Source: Paraprevotella sp. (GTDB lineage Bacteria > Bacteroidota > Bacteroidia > Bacteroidales > Bacteroidaceae). Taken from it: DNA of 64,000 nucleotides. Shown piece by piece: positions 1 to 8,993 of this stretch. The position numbers and the translations under genes were made by a program. Positions within the stretch are counted from its first letter, which is position 1; every line of letters starts with the position of its first letter. Under the pieces are notes generated by a model. It was given only the letters and a program-made list of their open reading frames with translations. It searched no databases and was not told where the DNA came from. Location: positions 1 to 64,000 of the forward strand of contig JAGBCQ010000019.1 in NCBI GenBank assembly GCA_017937925.1, written 5' to 3'.

Positions 1-124
1 ACTGCGTTTTTCTTTTCTATTTCTCTCGGTTTGCACTATCTTTAGATAACATAGGCTTCACCTCGGAAATGAAATAAAAAACTGCGTTTTTCTTTTCTAT
101 TTCTCTCGGTTTGCACTATCTTTG
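1..124 (+). repeat. Promoter-bearing dispersed repeat, tandem copies upstream of hpt
   Basis: A 43-base block beginning ACTGCGTTTTTC and ending with the -7-like sequence occurs at 1-43 and again at 81-123. The second copy lies in a longer unit that begins near 48 (AACATAGG...CCTCGGAAATG) and ends with TATCTTTG at 117-124. The same ~75-base unit occurs inverted at 22402-22476. The second copy ends in a perfect Bacteroidetes -7 box and is the likely promoter of hpt; the first copy ends TATCTTTA and so has lost the last base of the box. Confidence 0.8.
117..124 (+). promoter_or_regulatory. -7 box (TATCTTTG) for hpt-adk-obg-pgeF
   Basis: This is a perfect match to the Bacteroidetes TAnnTTTG element, 20 bases before the hpt ATG. 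The four genes that follow have short gaps and the same direction, so this is probably the promoter of the whole run. Confidence 0.65.
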
Positions 125-144
125 TACAAAATTAGCAAAAAGAT

Positions 145-681
145 ATGGAAACACTTCAAGTCAAAGACAAAAAATTTGCTGTCTCAATACCGGAGAGGGA
201 GATATTAAGACAAGTAAAACGCGTTGCGGATGAAATCAATCGCGATTTGGTTGAGACAGAACCGCTTTTTTTGGCGGTGCTTAATGGTGCTTTCATGTTC
301 GCTGCCGACTTGATGAAAGAGGTGAAGCTCCCCTCAGAGATACAATTTATAAAATTGGCTTCGTATGAAGGTACAACCTCCACTGGCTCCATTACTGAGA
401 TGATTGGTTTGTCGGTGAGTGTTGAGGGTAGGGATGTTGTGATAGTAGAAGATATTATTGATTCCGGTCTTACGATGAAACATCTTATTGAAACGTTACA
501 ACAGAAGAATCCGCGTTCCATTTCTATTTGTTCCCTATTGGTAAAACCGGGTAACTTGAAGGTTGACTTGGATGTGAAATACAGATGTTTTGATATCCCT
601 AATGACTTTATATTGGGGTATGGTTTGGACTATGACGGATTCGGACGCAATACCCGTGACATCTATACTGTGGTAGAGTAA
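145..681 (+). CDS. hpt: Hypoxanthine phosphoribosyltransferase
   Basis: This cytoplasmic purine-salvage enzyme transfers the phosphoribosyl group of PRPP to hypoxanthine (and usually guanine) to give IMP or GMP. The 178-residue length is normal for the family. The PRPP-binding loop VVIVEDIIDSG lies near residues 97-107, and the N-terminal LAVLNGAFMFAADL segment matches the conserved substrate-loop region. The ATG start sits 20 bases after a perfect -7 box. It is first in a probable operon with adk, obg and pgeF; adk starts 41 bases later. The purine theme recurs on the opposite strand with the AICAR transformylase at 3886-5067. The family assignment is firm; the choice of hypoxanthine over guanine is from family knowledge only. 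Confidence 0.95.
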   Translation: METLQVKDKKFAVSIPEREILRQVKRVADEINRDLVETEPLFLAVLNGAFMFAADLMKEVKLPSEIQFIKLASYEGTTSTGSITEMIGLSVSVEGRDVVIVEDIIDSGLTMKHLIETLQQKNPRSISICSLLVKPGNLKVDLDVKYRCFDIPNDFILGYGLDYDGFGRNTRDIYTVVE

Positions 682-722
682 AACTATTAAAACGACAACA
701 TATAACATAAACATAAATAACG

Positions 723-1298
723 ATGAAAAACATTATTATCTTTGGTGCTCCCGGTTCCGGAAAGGGTACTTACAGCGACGAGATTGTAGCGAAGTATGAA
801 ATGGGACATATCTCAACAGGTGACGTGTTGCGTGGAGAAATCAAGAATGGAACAGAATTAGGCAAGATTGCTAAAGGTTTCATTGACAACGGTCAATTGA
901 TACCGGATGAATTGATGATTGACATCCTTGCAAATACATACGACGCATTGCCACAAGGGAAAGGTGTGATTTTTGACGGTTTCCCCCGTACAATAGCACA
1001 AGCTGAGGCTTTGAAGAAGATGTTGTCCGAACGCGGTCACGACATGGGAATGATGATAGAGTTGGTGGTTGACGAAGAGACATTGATGGCTCGTTTGTTG
1101 AACCGTGCTATCGAACAAGGTCGTGCCGATGATAATGAAGAAACCATTAAAAAACGCTTCGAGGTATATCACAATCAAACAGCGCCTTTGGCAGATTGGT
1201 TTGAGAATGAGGGCTTGCGCCACACATTCAATTGGAAAGGTTCTAAGGACCTGATGTTGGAAGAGATTTTTGCCGCAATAGAAGCAGAAAATAAATAA
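723..1298 (+). CDS. adk: Adenylate kinase
   Basis: This enzyme interconverts ATP + AMP and 2 ADP in the cytoplasm. The P-loop GAPGSGKGT is at residues 8-16, the AMP-binding region includes STGDVLR near 31-37, and DGFPRT is near residue 85. The protein has 191 residues and a short lid without the four-cysteine zinc site, so it is of the short type. It follows hpt by 41 bases and precedes obg by 6 bases, which supports co-transcription. A long reading frame on the other strand (858-1379) is only a shadow of this gene. Confidence 0.97.
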   Translation: MKNIIIFGAPGSGKGTYSDEIVAKYEMGHISTGDVLRGEIKNGTELGKIAKGFIDNGQLIPDELMIDILANTYDALPQGKGVIFDGFPRTIAQAEALKKMLSERGHDMGMMIELVVDEETLMARLLNRAIEQGRADDNEETIKKRFEVYHNQTAPLADWFENEGLRHTFNWKGSKDLMLEEIFAAIEAENK

Positions 1299-1304
1299 TA
1301 TTAT

Positions 1305-2483
1305 ATGGCAGAGTCCAATTTTGTTGACTATGTAAAGATTTATTGCCGCTCCGGAAAGGGTGGACGTGGCTCTATGCATATGCGACGTGCTAAGTATGTA
1401 CCGAACGGTGGACCTGACGGTGGCAATGGCGGTCGTGGTGGTAATATCTATTTGCGTGGTAATCGCAATTATTGGACGTTGTTACACTTACGCTTTGACC
1501 GTCATGTTTTCGCCGGTCATGGCGAGAACGGTTCAAAAGCGCGCTCGTCCGGTAAAGACGGCGAGGATAAGTATATTGACGTGCCATGCGGAACGGTGGT
1601 ATATAATGCCGAAACCGGTGAGTATATCTGTGATGTGACGGACGACGGACAAGTTGTAATGTTGCTGAAAGGTGGTCGTGGCGGTTTGGGAAACTGGAAC
1701 TTCCGTACAGCGACTAATCAGGCACCGCGTTATGCACAGCCCGGTGAACCGATGCAGGAACTTACTGTCATCATGGAACTGAAACTGTTGGCAGATGTTG
1801 GTTTGGTAGGATTTCCCAATGCCGGAAAATCAACCCTGCTCAGTGCGGTTTCATCTGCCCGTCCCAAAATAGCCAACTATCCTTTTACCACCCTTGAACC
1901 CAGTTTGGGAATCGTGTCTTATCGTGACAATCAGTCGTTTGTAATGGCAGACATCCCCGGTATTATCGAGGGTGCGAGCGAGGGTAAAGGTTTGGGATTA
2001 CGATTCTTGCGCCACATAGAACGCAACTCTTTGCTGTTGTTCATGGTTCCGGGCGATACGGATGATATTAAGAAGGAATACGAGATATTGCTCAATGAAG
2101 TGTCAACGTTCAATCCGGAGTTGATGGACAAACAAAGGGTGTTGGCAATTACGAAAACCGACCTTTTGGACGAGGAATTGGAACAAATGTTGTCAGAGAA
2201 TCTTCCGGACGTTCCTCATGTGTTTATTTCAGCTGTCACCGGTCGTGGTATAGCAGAGTTGAAAGATATGCTGTGGCGCGAACTGAATAGCGAGAGCAAT
2301 AAGTTACAAGCCATTACCGACCAAAGCAGAATTGTACATAAGAATAAGAATCTGGACTTCTTACGTAGCGAGTTGGAAGAGATGGGAGAGGACGAAGAAA
2401 TCGTATTCCTTGATGATGATGATATCGAAGATCTTGATGACTTTGAGTATGAGGAAGATTGGGACGATGAGCCCGAACAATAA
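1305..2483 (+). CDS. obg: Obg-family GTPase (ribosome assembly)
   Basis: Obg is an essential GTPase acting on 50S ribosome assembly and stress control. Residues ~1-158 form the glycine-rich Obg fold ([12 protein letters not shown] near 32-43). The G domain follows, with G1 GFPNAGKST near 169, G3 DIPGIIEG near 215 and G4 TKTD near 284. The last ~30 residues are almost all acidic, as in many Obg proteins. Length 392 is typical. It starts 6 bases after adk and ends 8 bases before pgeF, so the three are probably translated from one mRNA. Confidence 0.96.
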   Translation: MAESNFVDYVKIYCRSGKGGRGSMHMRRAKYVPNGGPDGGNGGRGGNIYLRGNRNYWTLLHLRFDRHVFAGHGENGSKARSSGKDGEDKYIDVPCGTVVYNAETGEYICDVTDDGQVVMLLKGGRGGLGNWNFRTATNQAPRYAQPGEPMQELTVIMELKLLADVGLVGFPNAGKSTLLSAVSSARPKIANYPFTTLEPSLGIVSYRDNQSFVMADIPGIIEGASEGKGLGLRFLRHIERNSLLLFMVPGDTDDIKKEYEILLNEVSTFNPELMDKQRVLAITKTDLLDEELEQMLSENLPDVPHVFISAVTGRGIAELKDMLWRELNSESNKLQAITDQSRIVHKNKNLDFLRSELEEMGEDEEIVFLDDDDIEDLDDFEYEEDWDDEPEQ

Positions 2484-2491
2484 CTAAGTGT

Positions 2492-3301
2492 ATGTTAGCA
2501 CCCGAATTGTTGGAGTACGACCTAGGCAAGGGAGTGAGAGCATTCAGCACCTGCCGCAAGGGTGGTTACGGAGTGGGGACATACGCAACATTCAACATCA
2601 ATCCATTTTATGGTGACGATGAACAAACTGTGTCGCGAAACAAAACAATGTTGTGTGACACTTTACAAATAAAGGAACAAAATTTAGTGATACCGCATCA
2701 AACACACGGAACGAACGTTCGGTGTATTGATGCGGATTTCTTTTTGAAAGGTGAACAAGAACGGACGTACTTATTGGAGAATGTTGATGCACTGATAACC
2801 GACTTGAGAGGCGTTTGTCTGTCGGTGTCAACGGCAGATTGTGTACCGGTGTTCCTCTTCGATGAGGCTCATCATGCCATAGCAGTCGTACATGCCGGTT
2901 GGCGCGGTACGGTGGCTGGAATATCAATTCGGGCACTTCAAGAAATGAATCAGATGTATTCTACAGATGCCTCAAGACTGAAAGTCGTTATCGGCCCGTC
3001 CATTTCTTTGGAAGCGTTCGAAGTGGGCGATGAAGTGTATCAGACGTTTACCGATGCCGGTTTCCCCATGCAACGTATTGCGAAAAGATTTCCATCATTG
3101 GCATCAAGTGGTGACGGTATGGAAAAATGGCATATCGACCTTTGGGAGGCCAATCGTTGGTTGCTTGAAAGCACAGGCGTTCCACTCGAAAATATTCAGG
3201 TGGCTGGGGTGTGTACATATACACAACATGACCGATTCTTTTCTGCAAGAAGGCTCGGTATTAAGTCAGGCAGAATACTGAATGGCATCTTGCTTTTGTA
3301 A
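2492..3301 (+). CDS. pgeF: PgeF/YfiH-family peptidoglycan editing factor (polyphenol-oxidase-like)
   Basis: The 269-residue protein has the signature of the DUF152/YfiH family: HQTHG near residue 68, STADCVPV near 112-119 and HAGWRGT near 135-141, which supply the two histidines and one cysteine of the metal site. YfiH/PgeF was first described as a laccase and later as a cytoplasmic enzyme that removes mis-made L-Ala-L-Ser muropeptide precursors. No signal peptide is present. It is last in the hpt-adk-obg run. The 3' side opens into a repeat-rich gap, so the operon ends here. The family is clear; the substrate is inferred. Confidence 0.88.
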   Translation: MLAPELLEYDLGKGVRAFSTCRKGGYGVGTYATFNINPFYGDDEQTVSRNKTMLCDTLQIKEQNLVIPHQTHGTNVRCIDADFFLKGEQERTYLLENVDALITDLRGVCLSVSTADCVPVFLFDEAHHAIAVVHAGWRGTVAGISIRALQEMNQMYSTDASRLKVVIGPSISLEAFEVGDEVYQTFTDAGFPMQRIAKRFPSLASSGDGMEKWHIDLWEANRWLLESTGVPLENIQVAGVCTYTQHDRFFSARRLGIKSGRILNGILLL

Positions 3302-3660
3302 TCTGTTTTGTAAAAGAATTTCGGTTCTTCTTTTCGGACAAAAATGACGGACGTTCATCGGTGAAATGATGTCAGTCCGTTGTCGTGCTGACAGACGTTT
3401 GTCGTTCGCCTGACAGACGCTTCTTGTTTTGCTATGGGACGTTCGCTAAAATGCTATTTGATTTTCAGTAAGTTATAATAAGACGGAGAATAAATAGAAG
3501 TAAGAAGTCTTGTTTTGAAGTGTAAGCAATATTTACTTTACCATACGAAGCGAAGCGAAGAAAAATCTCTAGTTTGTTTTAAGAGAAGATTCTTCGCTTC
3601 GCTCAGAATGACGCGGTGGGGTGGTTCGATATGAACTCACTTTATTTCAATACACCGTTC
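3302..3660. repeat. Non-coding gap with GACGGACGT-type palindromes and a CGAAGCGAAG hairpin
   Basis: This gap holds no credible gene. At ~3349-3425 there are degenerate units of the GACGGACGTCCGTC type (GACGGACGTTC, GTCAGTCCGTT, CTGACAGACG twice) also seen at 22528-22600 and 46556-46637. At ~3548-3615 a GAAGCGAAGCGAAG stretch faces TTCTTCGCTTCGCTCAGAATGAC, an inverted pair related to the TGACA-type module found at many other gaps. It lies between the convergent pgeF and the leftward gene at 3661. Confidence 0.6.
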
Positions 3661-3873
3661 TTATTTCTTATGCCTATTGGCTCTTTTGCGTCTGATTTCC
3701 GCTTTCATCTTAGCGGAACCCGAACCGTGAGCCCCGGTGATGTATGCTTTCTTTTTGGCCTTTGTTTTAACCTTGTCCGTATTTTGGGCGGACGATTTTT
3801 TCGACGCTCCGGAAAATACGATACCTCCGGTAATGACAGCATCAATGTCGTCGCCTCCGAAATGTTGCGCCAT
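3661..3873 (-). CDS. Small basic protein of unknown function, downstream of AICAR transformylase
   Basis: I do not recognise this 70-residue product. It begins 12 bases after the stop of the AICAR transformylase gene and reads the same way, which suggests an operon partner. The N-terminal half is neutral and glycine/isoleucine rich (GGDDIDAVITGGIVFSG); the C-terminal half is strongly basic and ends KAEIRRKRANRHKK, so nucleic acid or ribosome binding is possible. There is no signal peptide or membrane segment. Support is the spacing and coherent composition; no domain is visible. Confidence 0.5.
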   Translation of the reverse strand: MAQHFGGDDIDAVITGGIVFSGASKKSSAQNTDKVKTKAKKKAYITGAHGSGSAKMKAEIRRKRANRHKK

Positions 3874-3885
3874 AATATAGTATGA

Positions 3886-5067
3886 TTAGTGGTGGAACAG
3901 ACGAACTCCGGTAAATGCCATAGCAATGCCGTACTTGTCGCAAGTCTCTATCACATGGTCGTCGCGCACGCTACCACCGGCTTGTGCTACGAACTCAACA
4001 CCACTCTTGTGGGCACGTTCGATGTTGTCGCCGAATGGGAAGAAAGCGTCTGAACCCAATGAAACTTTCGTGTTTTGGGCAATCCAAGCCTTTTTCTCTT
4101 CCGCAGTGAGTGGTTCGGGTTTCTCGCTAAAGAATTTCTGCCACTCTCCGTCGGCAAGAACATCCATATAGTCCTCGCTGATATAAATATCAATGGTGTT
4201 GTCACGGTCGGCACGACGGATTTTCTCAACAAACGGAAGATTCATTACTTTCGGATGTTGACGTAACCACCAAATGTCGGCTTTGTTACCGGCCAAACGT
4301 GTACAATGGATACGGCTCTGTTGTCCGGCACCGATACCGATGGCTTGACCGTCCTTAACGTAGCACACAGAGTTGCTCTGCGTATATTTTAAAGTAATCA
4401 GTGCAATCATTAAGTCGCGCTTTGCCTCTTCCGGGAAGTTCTTGTTGACAGTCGGGATGTTCTCGAACAATGCCGGGTCGCTCAATACTATTTCGTTGCG
4501 TCCTTGTTCGAATGTGATGCCGAACACCTGTTTGCGTTCTATAGGCTCTGGTTGGTAGTTGGTGTCTATTTTGATGACATTGTAAGTACCCTTACGTTTG
4601 TCCTTTAGAATTTCTAATGCTTCAGGAGTGTAATCGGGTGCGATGACACCGTCGCTCACCTCACGTTTGATAAGGGTGGCTGTGACAGCATCACAAGTGT
4701 CGCTAAGAGCGATGAAATCGCCATAACTTGACATTCTGTCTGCTCCTCTGGCGCGAGCATAAGCGCAAGCAATAGGAGAGAGTGGAAGGGCGATATCATC
4801 AACAAAATATATCTTTTTCAGTGTGTCACTCAAAGGCAATCCTACTGCAGCTCCGGCGGGAGAAACATGCTTGAATGATGCTGCTGCCGGAAGTCCGGTG
4901 GCCTCTTTCAACTCTTTTACCAACTGCCAACTGTTAAGGGCGTCAAGGAAATTGATGTATCCCGGTCTGCCATTCAAAACTTCGATGGGCAGTTCTCCCT
5001 CCGTCATGTAAATGCGTGAGGGCTTCTGATTCGGATTGCATCCGTACTTTAATGCTAATTCTTTCAT
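3886..5067 (-). CDS. Stand-alone AICAR transformylase (PurH C-terminal activity only)
   Basis: The 393-residue protein corresponds to the phosphoribosylaminoimidazole-carboxamide formyltransferase half of PurH, which uses 10-formyl-THF to formylate AICAR in step 9 of purine synthesis. The catalytic Lys-His pair is in KHVSPAG (residues 66-72), and SNSVCYVKDGQAIGIGAGQQSR is the conserved late region, given here in part. The N-terminal IMP cyclohydrolase (MGS-like) domain of the usual bifunctional ~510-residue PurH is absent, and no cyclohydrolase is elsewhere in the window. Single-function versions of this length are known in several bacteria. The likely partner downstream is the small basic protein at 3661-3873. 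Confidence 0.9.
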   Translation of the reverse strand: MKELALKYGCNPNQKPSRIYMTEGELPIEVLNGRPGYINFLDALNSWQLVKELKEATGLPAAASFKHVSPAGAAVGLPLSDTLKKIYFVDDIALPLSPIACAYARARGADRMSSYGDFIALSDTCDAVTATLIKREVSDGVIAPDYTPEALEILKDKRKGTYNVIKIDTNYQPEPIERKQVFGITFEQGRNEIVLSDPALFENIPTVNKNFPEEAKRDLMIALITLKYTQSNSVCYVKDGQAIGIGAGQQSRIHCTRLAGNKADIWWLRQHPKVMNLPFVEKIRRADRDNTIDIYISEDYMDVLADGEWQKFFSEKPEPLTAEEKKAWIAQNTKVSLGSDAFFPFGDNIERAHKSGVEFVAQAGGSVRDDHVIETCDKYGIAMAFTGVRLFHH

Positions 5068-5287
5068 ATTTTGTTTTTATAATGTTCGAAATCAACTCTT
5101 GTTTTGTAATTCTGAGCGATGGCTCTTCTTTTTTTGTCATTCTGACGACTGTATAGGAGGAAGAATCTCTCATTCTCAAGTTCCTGTTTAGATTCCTCGT
5201 CGCTTCGCTCCTTCGGAATGACAGGTGTGGTCGCTCTTTCGGAATGACATTTGCGATAGCTCTGTCGTAATGACAATGTTGCTTTAG
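5068..5287. repeat. TGACA-type repeat modules between purH-like gene and ssrA
   Basis: The gap holds four copies of the short module that reads TCATTCTGACGA...GAGGAAGAATCTCTC or CCTCGTCGCTTCGCTCCTTCGGAATGACA, at about 5137-5175, 5193-5222, 5228-5250 and 5255-5275. The same module appears in most long gaps of the window. I see no gene here. Confidence 0.6.
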
Positions 5288-5683
5288 TGGAGCTGGAGGG
5301 AATCGAACCCTCGTCCAAACAGGGAAACCATACGCTTTCTACACGCTTATCCCGGCCTTCGATTTTCGAGTGCGAACAAGACCCGGGCCACCGATTCACA
5401 CCTTATCCTTTAAGATTTCACCGTCCGTTCAAGGCAACGTACGGCTATCCCCGATTTAGCTGCACCACTTTGTCGGAACGCTTCGGAGCAACAGCTTCCG
5501 AGTGATGTCTCGTTTCAACACCTAGTGTCGAAATAAAGGTAATCTACTATACTTCGATTACGCAGCGAGAGCGTAGTTATTTTCGCCAGATAAATTCTTG
5601 GTAACTGAGATTTAAGAGGCAATCACCGACCCTCTGCGTGCTTACGTACCATTCCATCCTGCTGTCAAATCCATGTCAACCCC
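5288..5683 (-). ncRNA. ssrA: tmRNA (transfer-messenger RNA)
   Basis: The RNA frees stalled ribosomes and tags the unfinished protein for proteolysis. On the minus strand the 5' end GGGGUUG (5683-5677) pairs with the 3' CAGCUCC (5295-5289) to make the 7-bp acceptor stem, and GGUUCGAUUCC near the 3' end is the T-arm. The resume frame runs from 5587 to the TAA at 5558 and encodes GENNYALAA, the usual Bacteroidales tag. The 3' CCA is not encoded (CTA follows the discriminator A), so it must be added after processing. A CAAAGATA (TATCTTTG on the minus strand) box at 5699-5706 is the likely promoter. Length ~396 nt is normal. Confidence 0.95.
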
Positions 5684-5698
5684 AAGATGTTTGAAATG

Positions 5699-5706
5699 CA
5701 AAGATA
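5699..5706 (-). promoter_or_regulatory. -7 box (TATCTTTG) for ssrA
   Basis: This perfect TAnnTTTG box on the minus strand lies 16 bases upstream of the mature 5' end of tmRNA, as expected when a short leader is removed by RNase P. Confidence 0.65.
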
Positions 5707-5879
5707 AAGGTTTTCTTTGAAAGACGCCTCCGTTTAACGGTAAAAAACGTAAAATACAACGCTAAAATGTTGCTTACTACGCCTTTTTCTTGCCGACGAA
5801 AAAAAATAGTAGTTAATTTGCAATAAAATAAGGTTTTTTAAGTTTTAAGAGTAGATAAGAATATAAGCGAACGAATAAG

Positions 5880-6512
5880 ATGGGTCAATTGACTGCTGAA
5901 ACGAATATAAAAGACGGGATGAATGTATGTGAGCGAGCTGTCAAGAGGTGTCTTGATGTGATGGGTGCTTGCGTAGGATTGGTGTTACTTTCTCCTGTTT
6001 TTCTTTTGATATATCTGCTTTTGAAAAAACAAGGTTATGGTTCGGTCATATTCAGTCAAGAGCGTATCGGATATAAAGGACTGCCATTCCGTATTTATAA
6101 ATTCCGAACGATGTGTGAGGAATCGGAAGTAGATGGATTGCCACGTCTGGCAGAGAAGGATGATGTGCGACTCACGCCGGTTGGAAAGTATTTGCGTGTC
6201 TATCATCTGGACGAGTTGCCACAGTTGTGGAACGTCTTGAAAGGCGATATGTCGTTTGTTGGTCCGCGTCCTGAGCGTCGTTACTTTATCGATTTGATTA
6301 TGGAGGAAACCTCCGATTATGAATATATTTACTTGATGCGTCCCGGACTGACATCGAAAGCGACTTTACACAACGGTTATACCGACACGATGGAAAAGAT
6401 GCTGATACGTCTTCGTATGGATTTGGATTATCTGAGACGCCGTTCGTTGTGGTTAGATACGAAAATTATCTTTACCACAACCATTTATTTATTAACCGGA
6501 AAGAAATTTTAA
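5880..6512 (+). CDS. Undecaprenyl-phosphate sugar-1-phosphate transferase (initiating glycosyltransferase)
   Basis: This is a small member of the bacterial sugar transferase family (WcaJ/PglC C-terminal type) that starts repeat-unit synthesis by moving a sugar-1-phosphate from a nucleotide sugar to undecaprenyl phosphate. One membrane segment (~residues 28-50) is followed by the cytosolic catalytic region: KFRTM, DELPQLWNVLKGDMSFVGP and MRPGLTSKAT. It has 210 residues and lacks the four-helix N-terminal part of WbaP-type proteins. A second possible ATG is at 5919. The gene opens the polysaccharide operon, with the Wza-like gene 5 bases behind it. The sugar cannot be told from sequence. Confidence 0.9.
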   Translation: MGQLTAETNIKDGMNVCERAVKRCLDVMGACVGLVLLSPVFLLIYLLLKKQGYGSVIFSQERIGYKGLPFRIYKFRTMCEESEVDGLPRLAEKDDVRLTPVGKYLRVYHLDELPQLWNVLKGDMSFVGPRPERRYFIDLIMEETSDYEYIYLMRPGLTSKATLHNGYTDTMEKMLIRLRMDLDYLRRRSLWLDTKIIFTTTIYLLTGKKF

Positions 6513-6517
6513 GCACT

Positions 6518-8983
6518 ATGATAAAGAAAATTTGTTTGGCCCTTGTGGGCTTTATGTTGATGCAAGTCGCTGTTGCGCAAACCATGTCCGATGAACAAGT
6601 GGTTCGTTATGTCAAGGAGCAACATGAAAAAGGAGTCAGTCAGCAAACTATAGCGACAGAATTGGTAAAGAAAGGCGTCAAACCCGAACAATTACGTCGC
6701 ATCAAAAATAAGTATGAGGCAGAAAAGAAACAACTTGGAGCCAAAAATCTGACCGGTGACAACCGCACCCGCAAAAACAATCCGATGACAATGGGAGAGG
6801 TGGAAAAAGATTCAGAAACCGGACTTATTGAGGACGACTTAGACTTCATGGCGGTGGATTCATTGTTTACCATTGAGAGCATTAAGAGCGAAGAGAATCA
6901 GGTGTTCGGTCGCAATATATTCAATAATAAACTATTGACATTCGCTCCGGCAATGAACGTCCCAACCCCTGAAACCTATCGTTTGGGTGCAGGCGATCAA
7001 GTGATTATTGATGTATGGGGAGCTTCTCAAACCACATTTACCGGAACAGTTTCGCCCGATGGAACAGTTACAGTCGAAGGCGTCGGTCCTGTTAAGTTGG
7101 CAGGTATGACTGTGAAAGAAGCCAATCGATATTTAAAGAATCGTTTGGGACAATATTATGTTGATTCGGAGATCAGTCTTACTATAGGCGAGACTCGCTC
7201 CATTCAAGTACAAGTGATGGGAGAAGTCGTAATGCCCGGAACTTATACATTAAGTGCATTATCGTCAGCATTCAATGCGCTTTACGCCGCAGGTGGAATC
7301 AACAATATCGGTACATTGCGTGAAATTAAAGTTTTTCGCAACGGAAGAACCATTTCAACCATTGACGTATATGATTATATATTAAATGGTAATACGGCCG
7401 GTGATGTACGTTTGGCGGATAACGATGTTATTGTAGTCGGAGCGTACGATTGCTTGGTAGGGATTAAAGGTAAGGTAAAGCGCCCGATGTACTACGAAAT
7501 GAAAGGAACGGAGAGTGTGGCACGTCTTCTTGATTATGCCGGCGGATTTACCGGTGATGCATATACCGACAACATCCGATTGACACGAAAAAGCGGTCGT
7601 GAACACTCTATCTATACCATTGGAGAGTTTGAAATGAGTGGATTCACATTAAAAGACGGTGATTCTTTGTATGTGGATTCTGTTATTCCTCGCTATGCAA
7701 ATATGGCAGAGGTACGTGGCGCTGTGTTCCATCCGGGTAAGTTTCAGATGGACGGTCAAATACAGACAGTGCGTCAGTTGATAAAGGCCGCAGATGGATT
7801 GCGTGAGGATGCTTTCGTGACGCGTGCCGTGATGCACCGTCAGAAAGAAGACTTGACTTTAGAAATGATTCCTGTTGACGTACAAGGCATCATAGACGGA
7901 ACAGTTGCAGACATACCGTTGCAGAAAAATGATGTGCTGTTCATTCCAAGTACCGTAGAGATGCGCGGAGAACGTACATTGAAAATCAGTGGTGAAATCA
8001 ATTACCCGGGAGAGTACCAGTTTGCTGACAATACCACCATTGAGGACTTGATTCTTCAGGCGGGAGGATTGACTGAAGCCGCATCAACGGCACGTGTTGA
8101 TGTGTTCCGCCGTATAAAGAATCCCGAAGCAGTAACAGACAATGAAAAGACAGCAGAGACCTATACCTTCTCATTGCGTAATGGTTTTGTTATCGGAGGA
8201 CAGAATCAATTTGTGTTACAACCGTTCGATGAAGTGATTGTCAGAAGAAGTCCGGGTTATATGGCGCAGCAAAGTGTCAAGATTATAGGAGCTGTGAACT
8301 TTGCCGGAACCTACGTAATTGATAATAAGGACTATCGTCTTTCCGATTTGATTAAGGCTGCCGGTGGAATGTCATCCTTGGCATACGCTAAAGGAGCGCG
8401 TCTGCGTCGTTTCTTGACAGAGGAAGAATTGGCACAACGTCAGATATTGCAGAAAGAATCACAAATACAGTTGTACGAGAACAGTTTGAAGACCGGTCAA
8501 GACTTTGACATGGAACGAGCAGAGAAGTTGATGTCACTAAAGTTGGATAAGGACAACACCTATATCGTCGGCATTGATTTGGAAAAAGCAATGGAGAATC
8601 CCAAGAGTATTTATGATGTCATCCTTCGTGAAGGGGATGTGTTAGATATTCCAAACTTCTCAAGCATGGTGAAAATCAGTGGCGAGGTTCAAAACCCCAT
8701 CTCAATAGGTTATGAAGAAGGCAAGTCACTGAAATACTATATCAATAAAGCCGGTGGTTATACGGATAATGCCCGTAAGAGCAAGACGTATGCCATCAAT
8801 ATGAATGGTTCTACCGAGTTTTTAGGACGTCGCGCTCAAAGAGGCATCACTCCGGGTTGTGAAATTGTGGTACCAACCCGTCCGCAGAAAGAAAAGATGA
8901 GTACAGCCGAGATGCTTTCAATCGGAACATCTACAGCGTCAATTGCCACCATGATAGCGACTTTGGTAACTCTGTTTAAGTAA
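6518..8983 (+). CDS. Wza-like polysaccharide export protein with multiple SLBB domains
   Basis: This predicted outer-membrane/periplasmic export protein should form the channel through which the glycan leaves the cell. The ATG at 6518 gives a good signal peptide (MIKKICLALVGFMLMQVAVAQ); the open frame extends upstream to 6449 but inside the previous gene. The Poly_export domain (YRLGAGDQVIIDVWGAS) begins near residue 151. Six SLBB-like repeats follow, recognisable by VxGEVxxPGxY...AGG units. The C-terminus has a short hydrophobic stretch (IATMIATLVTLF). At 821 residues it is twice as long as E. coli Wza, which has two SLBB repeats. It sits between the initiating transferase and Wzz. Confidence 0.9.
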   Translation: MIKKICLALVGFMLMQVAVAQTMSDEQVVRYVKEQHEKGVSQQTIATELVKKGVKPEQLRRIKNKYEAEKKQLGAKNLTGDNRTRKNNPMTMGEVEKDSETGLIEDDLDFMAVDSLFTIESIKSEENQVFGRNIFNNKLLTFAPAMNVPTPETYRLGAGDQVIIDVWGASQTTFTGTVSPDGTVTVEGVGPVKLAGMTVKEANRYLKNRLGQYYVDSEISLTIGETRSIQVQVMGEVVMPGTYTLSALSSAFNALYAAGGINNIGTLREIKVFRNGRTISTIDVYDYILNGNTAGDVRLADNDVIVVGAYDCLVGIKGKVKRPMYYEMKGTESVARLLDYAGGFTGDAYTDNIRLTRKSGREHSIYTIGEFEMSGFTLKDGDSLYVDSVIPRYANMAEVRGAVFHPGKFQMDGQIQTVRQLIKAADGLREDAFVTRAVMHRQKEDLTLEMIPVDVQGIIDGTVADIPLQKNDVLFIPSTVEMRGERTLKISGEINYPGEYQFADNTTIEDLILQAGGLTEAASTARVDVFRRIKNPEAVTDNEKTAETYTFSLRNGFVIGGQNQFVLQPFDEVIVRRSPGYMAQQSVKIIGAVNFAGTYVIDNKDYRLSDLIKAAGGMSSLAYAKGARLRRFLTEEELAQRQILQKESQIQLYENSLKTGQDFDMERAEKLMSLKLDKDNTYIVGIDLEKAMENPKSIYDVILREGDVLDIPNFSSMVKISGEVQNPISIGYEEGKSLKYYINKAGGYTDNARKSKTYAINMNGSTEFLGRRAQRGITPGCEIVVPTRPQKEKMSTAEMLSIGTSTASIATMIATLVTLFK

Positions 8984-8993
8984 TTTAGAGTAA

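Noticed and set aside
858..1379. 173-residue open frame antisense to adk
   Set aside because: It is the mirror of a strongly conserved gene, has no promoter or family features, and its cysteine/histidine-rich composition is typical of a shadow frame.
5064..5505. Open frames on both strands across 5064-5505
   Set aside because: They overlap the tmRNA and the TGACA-type repeats; the RNA explains the sequence fully.
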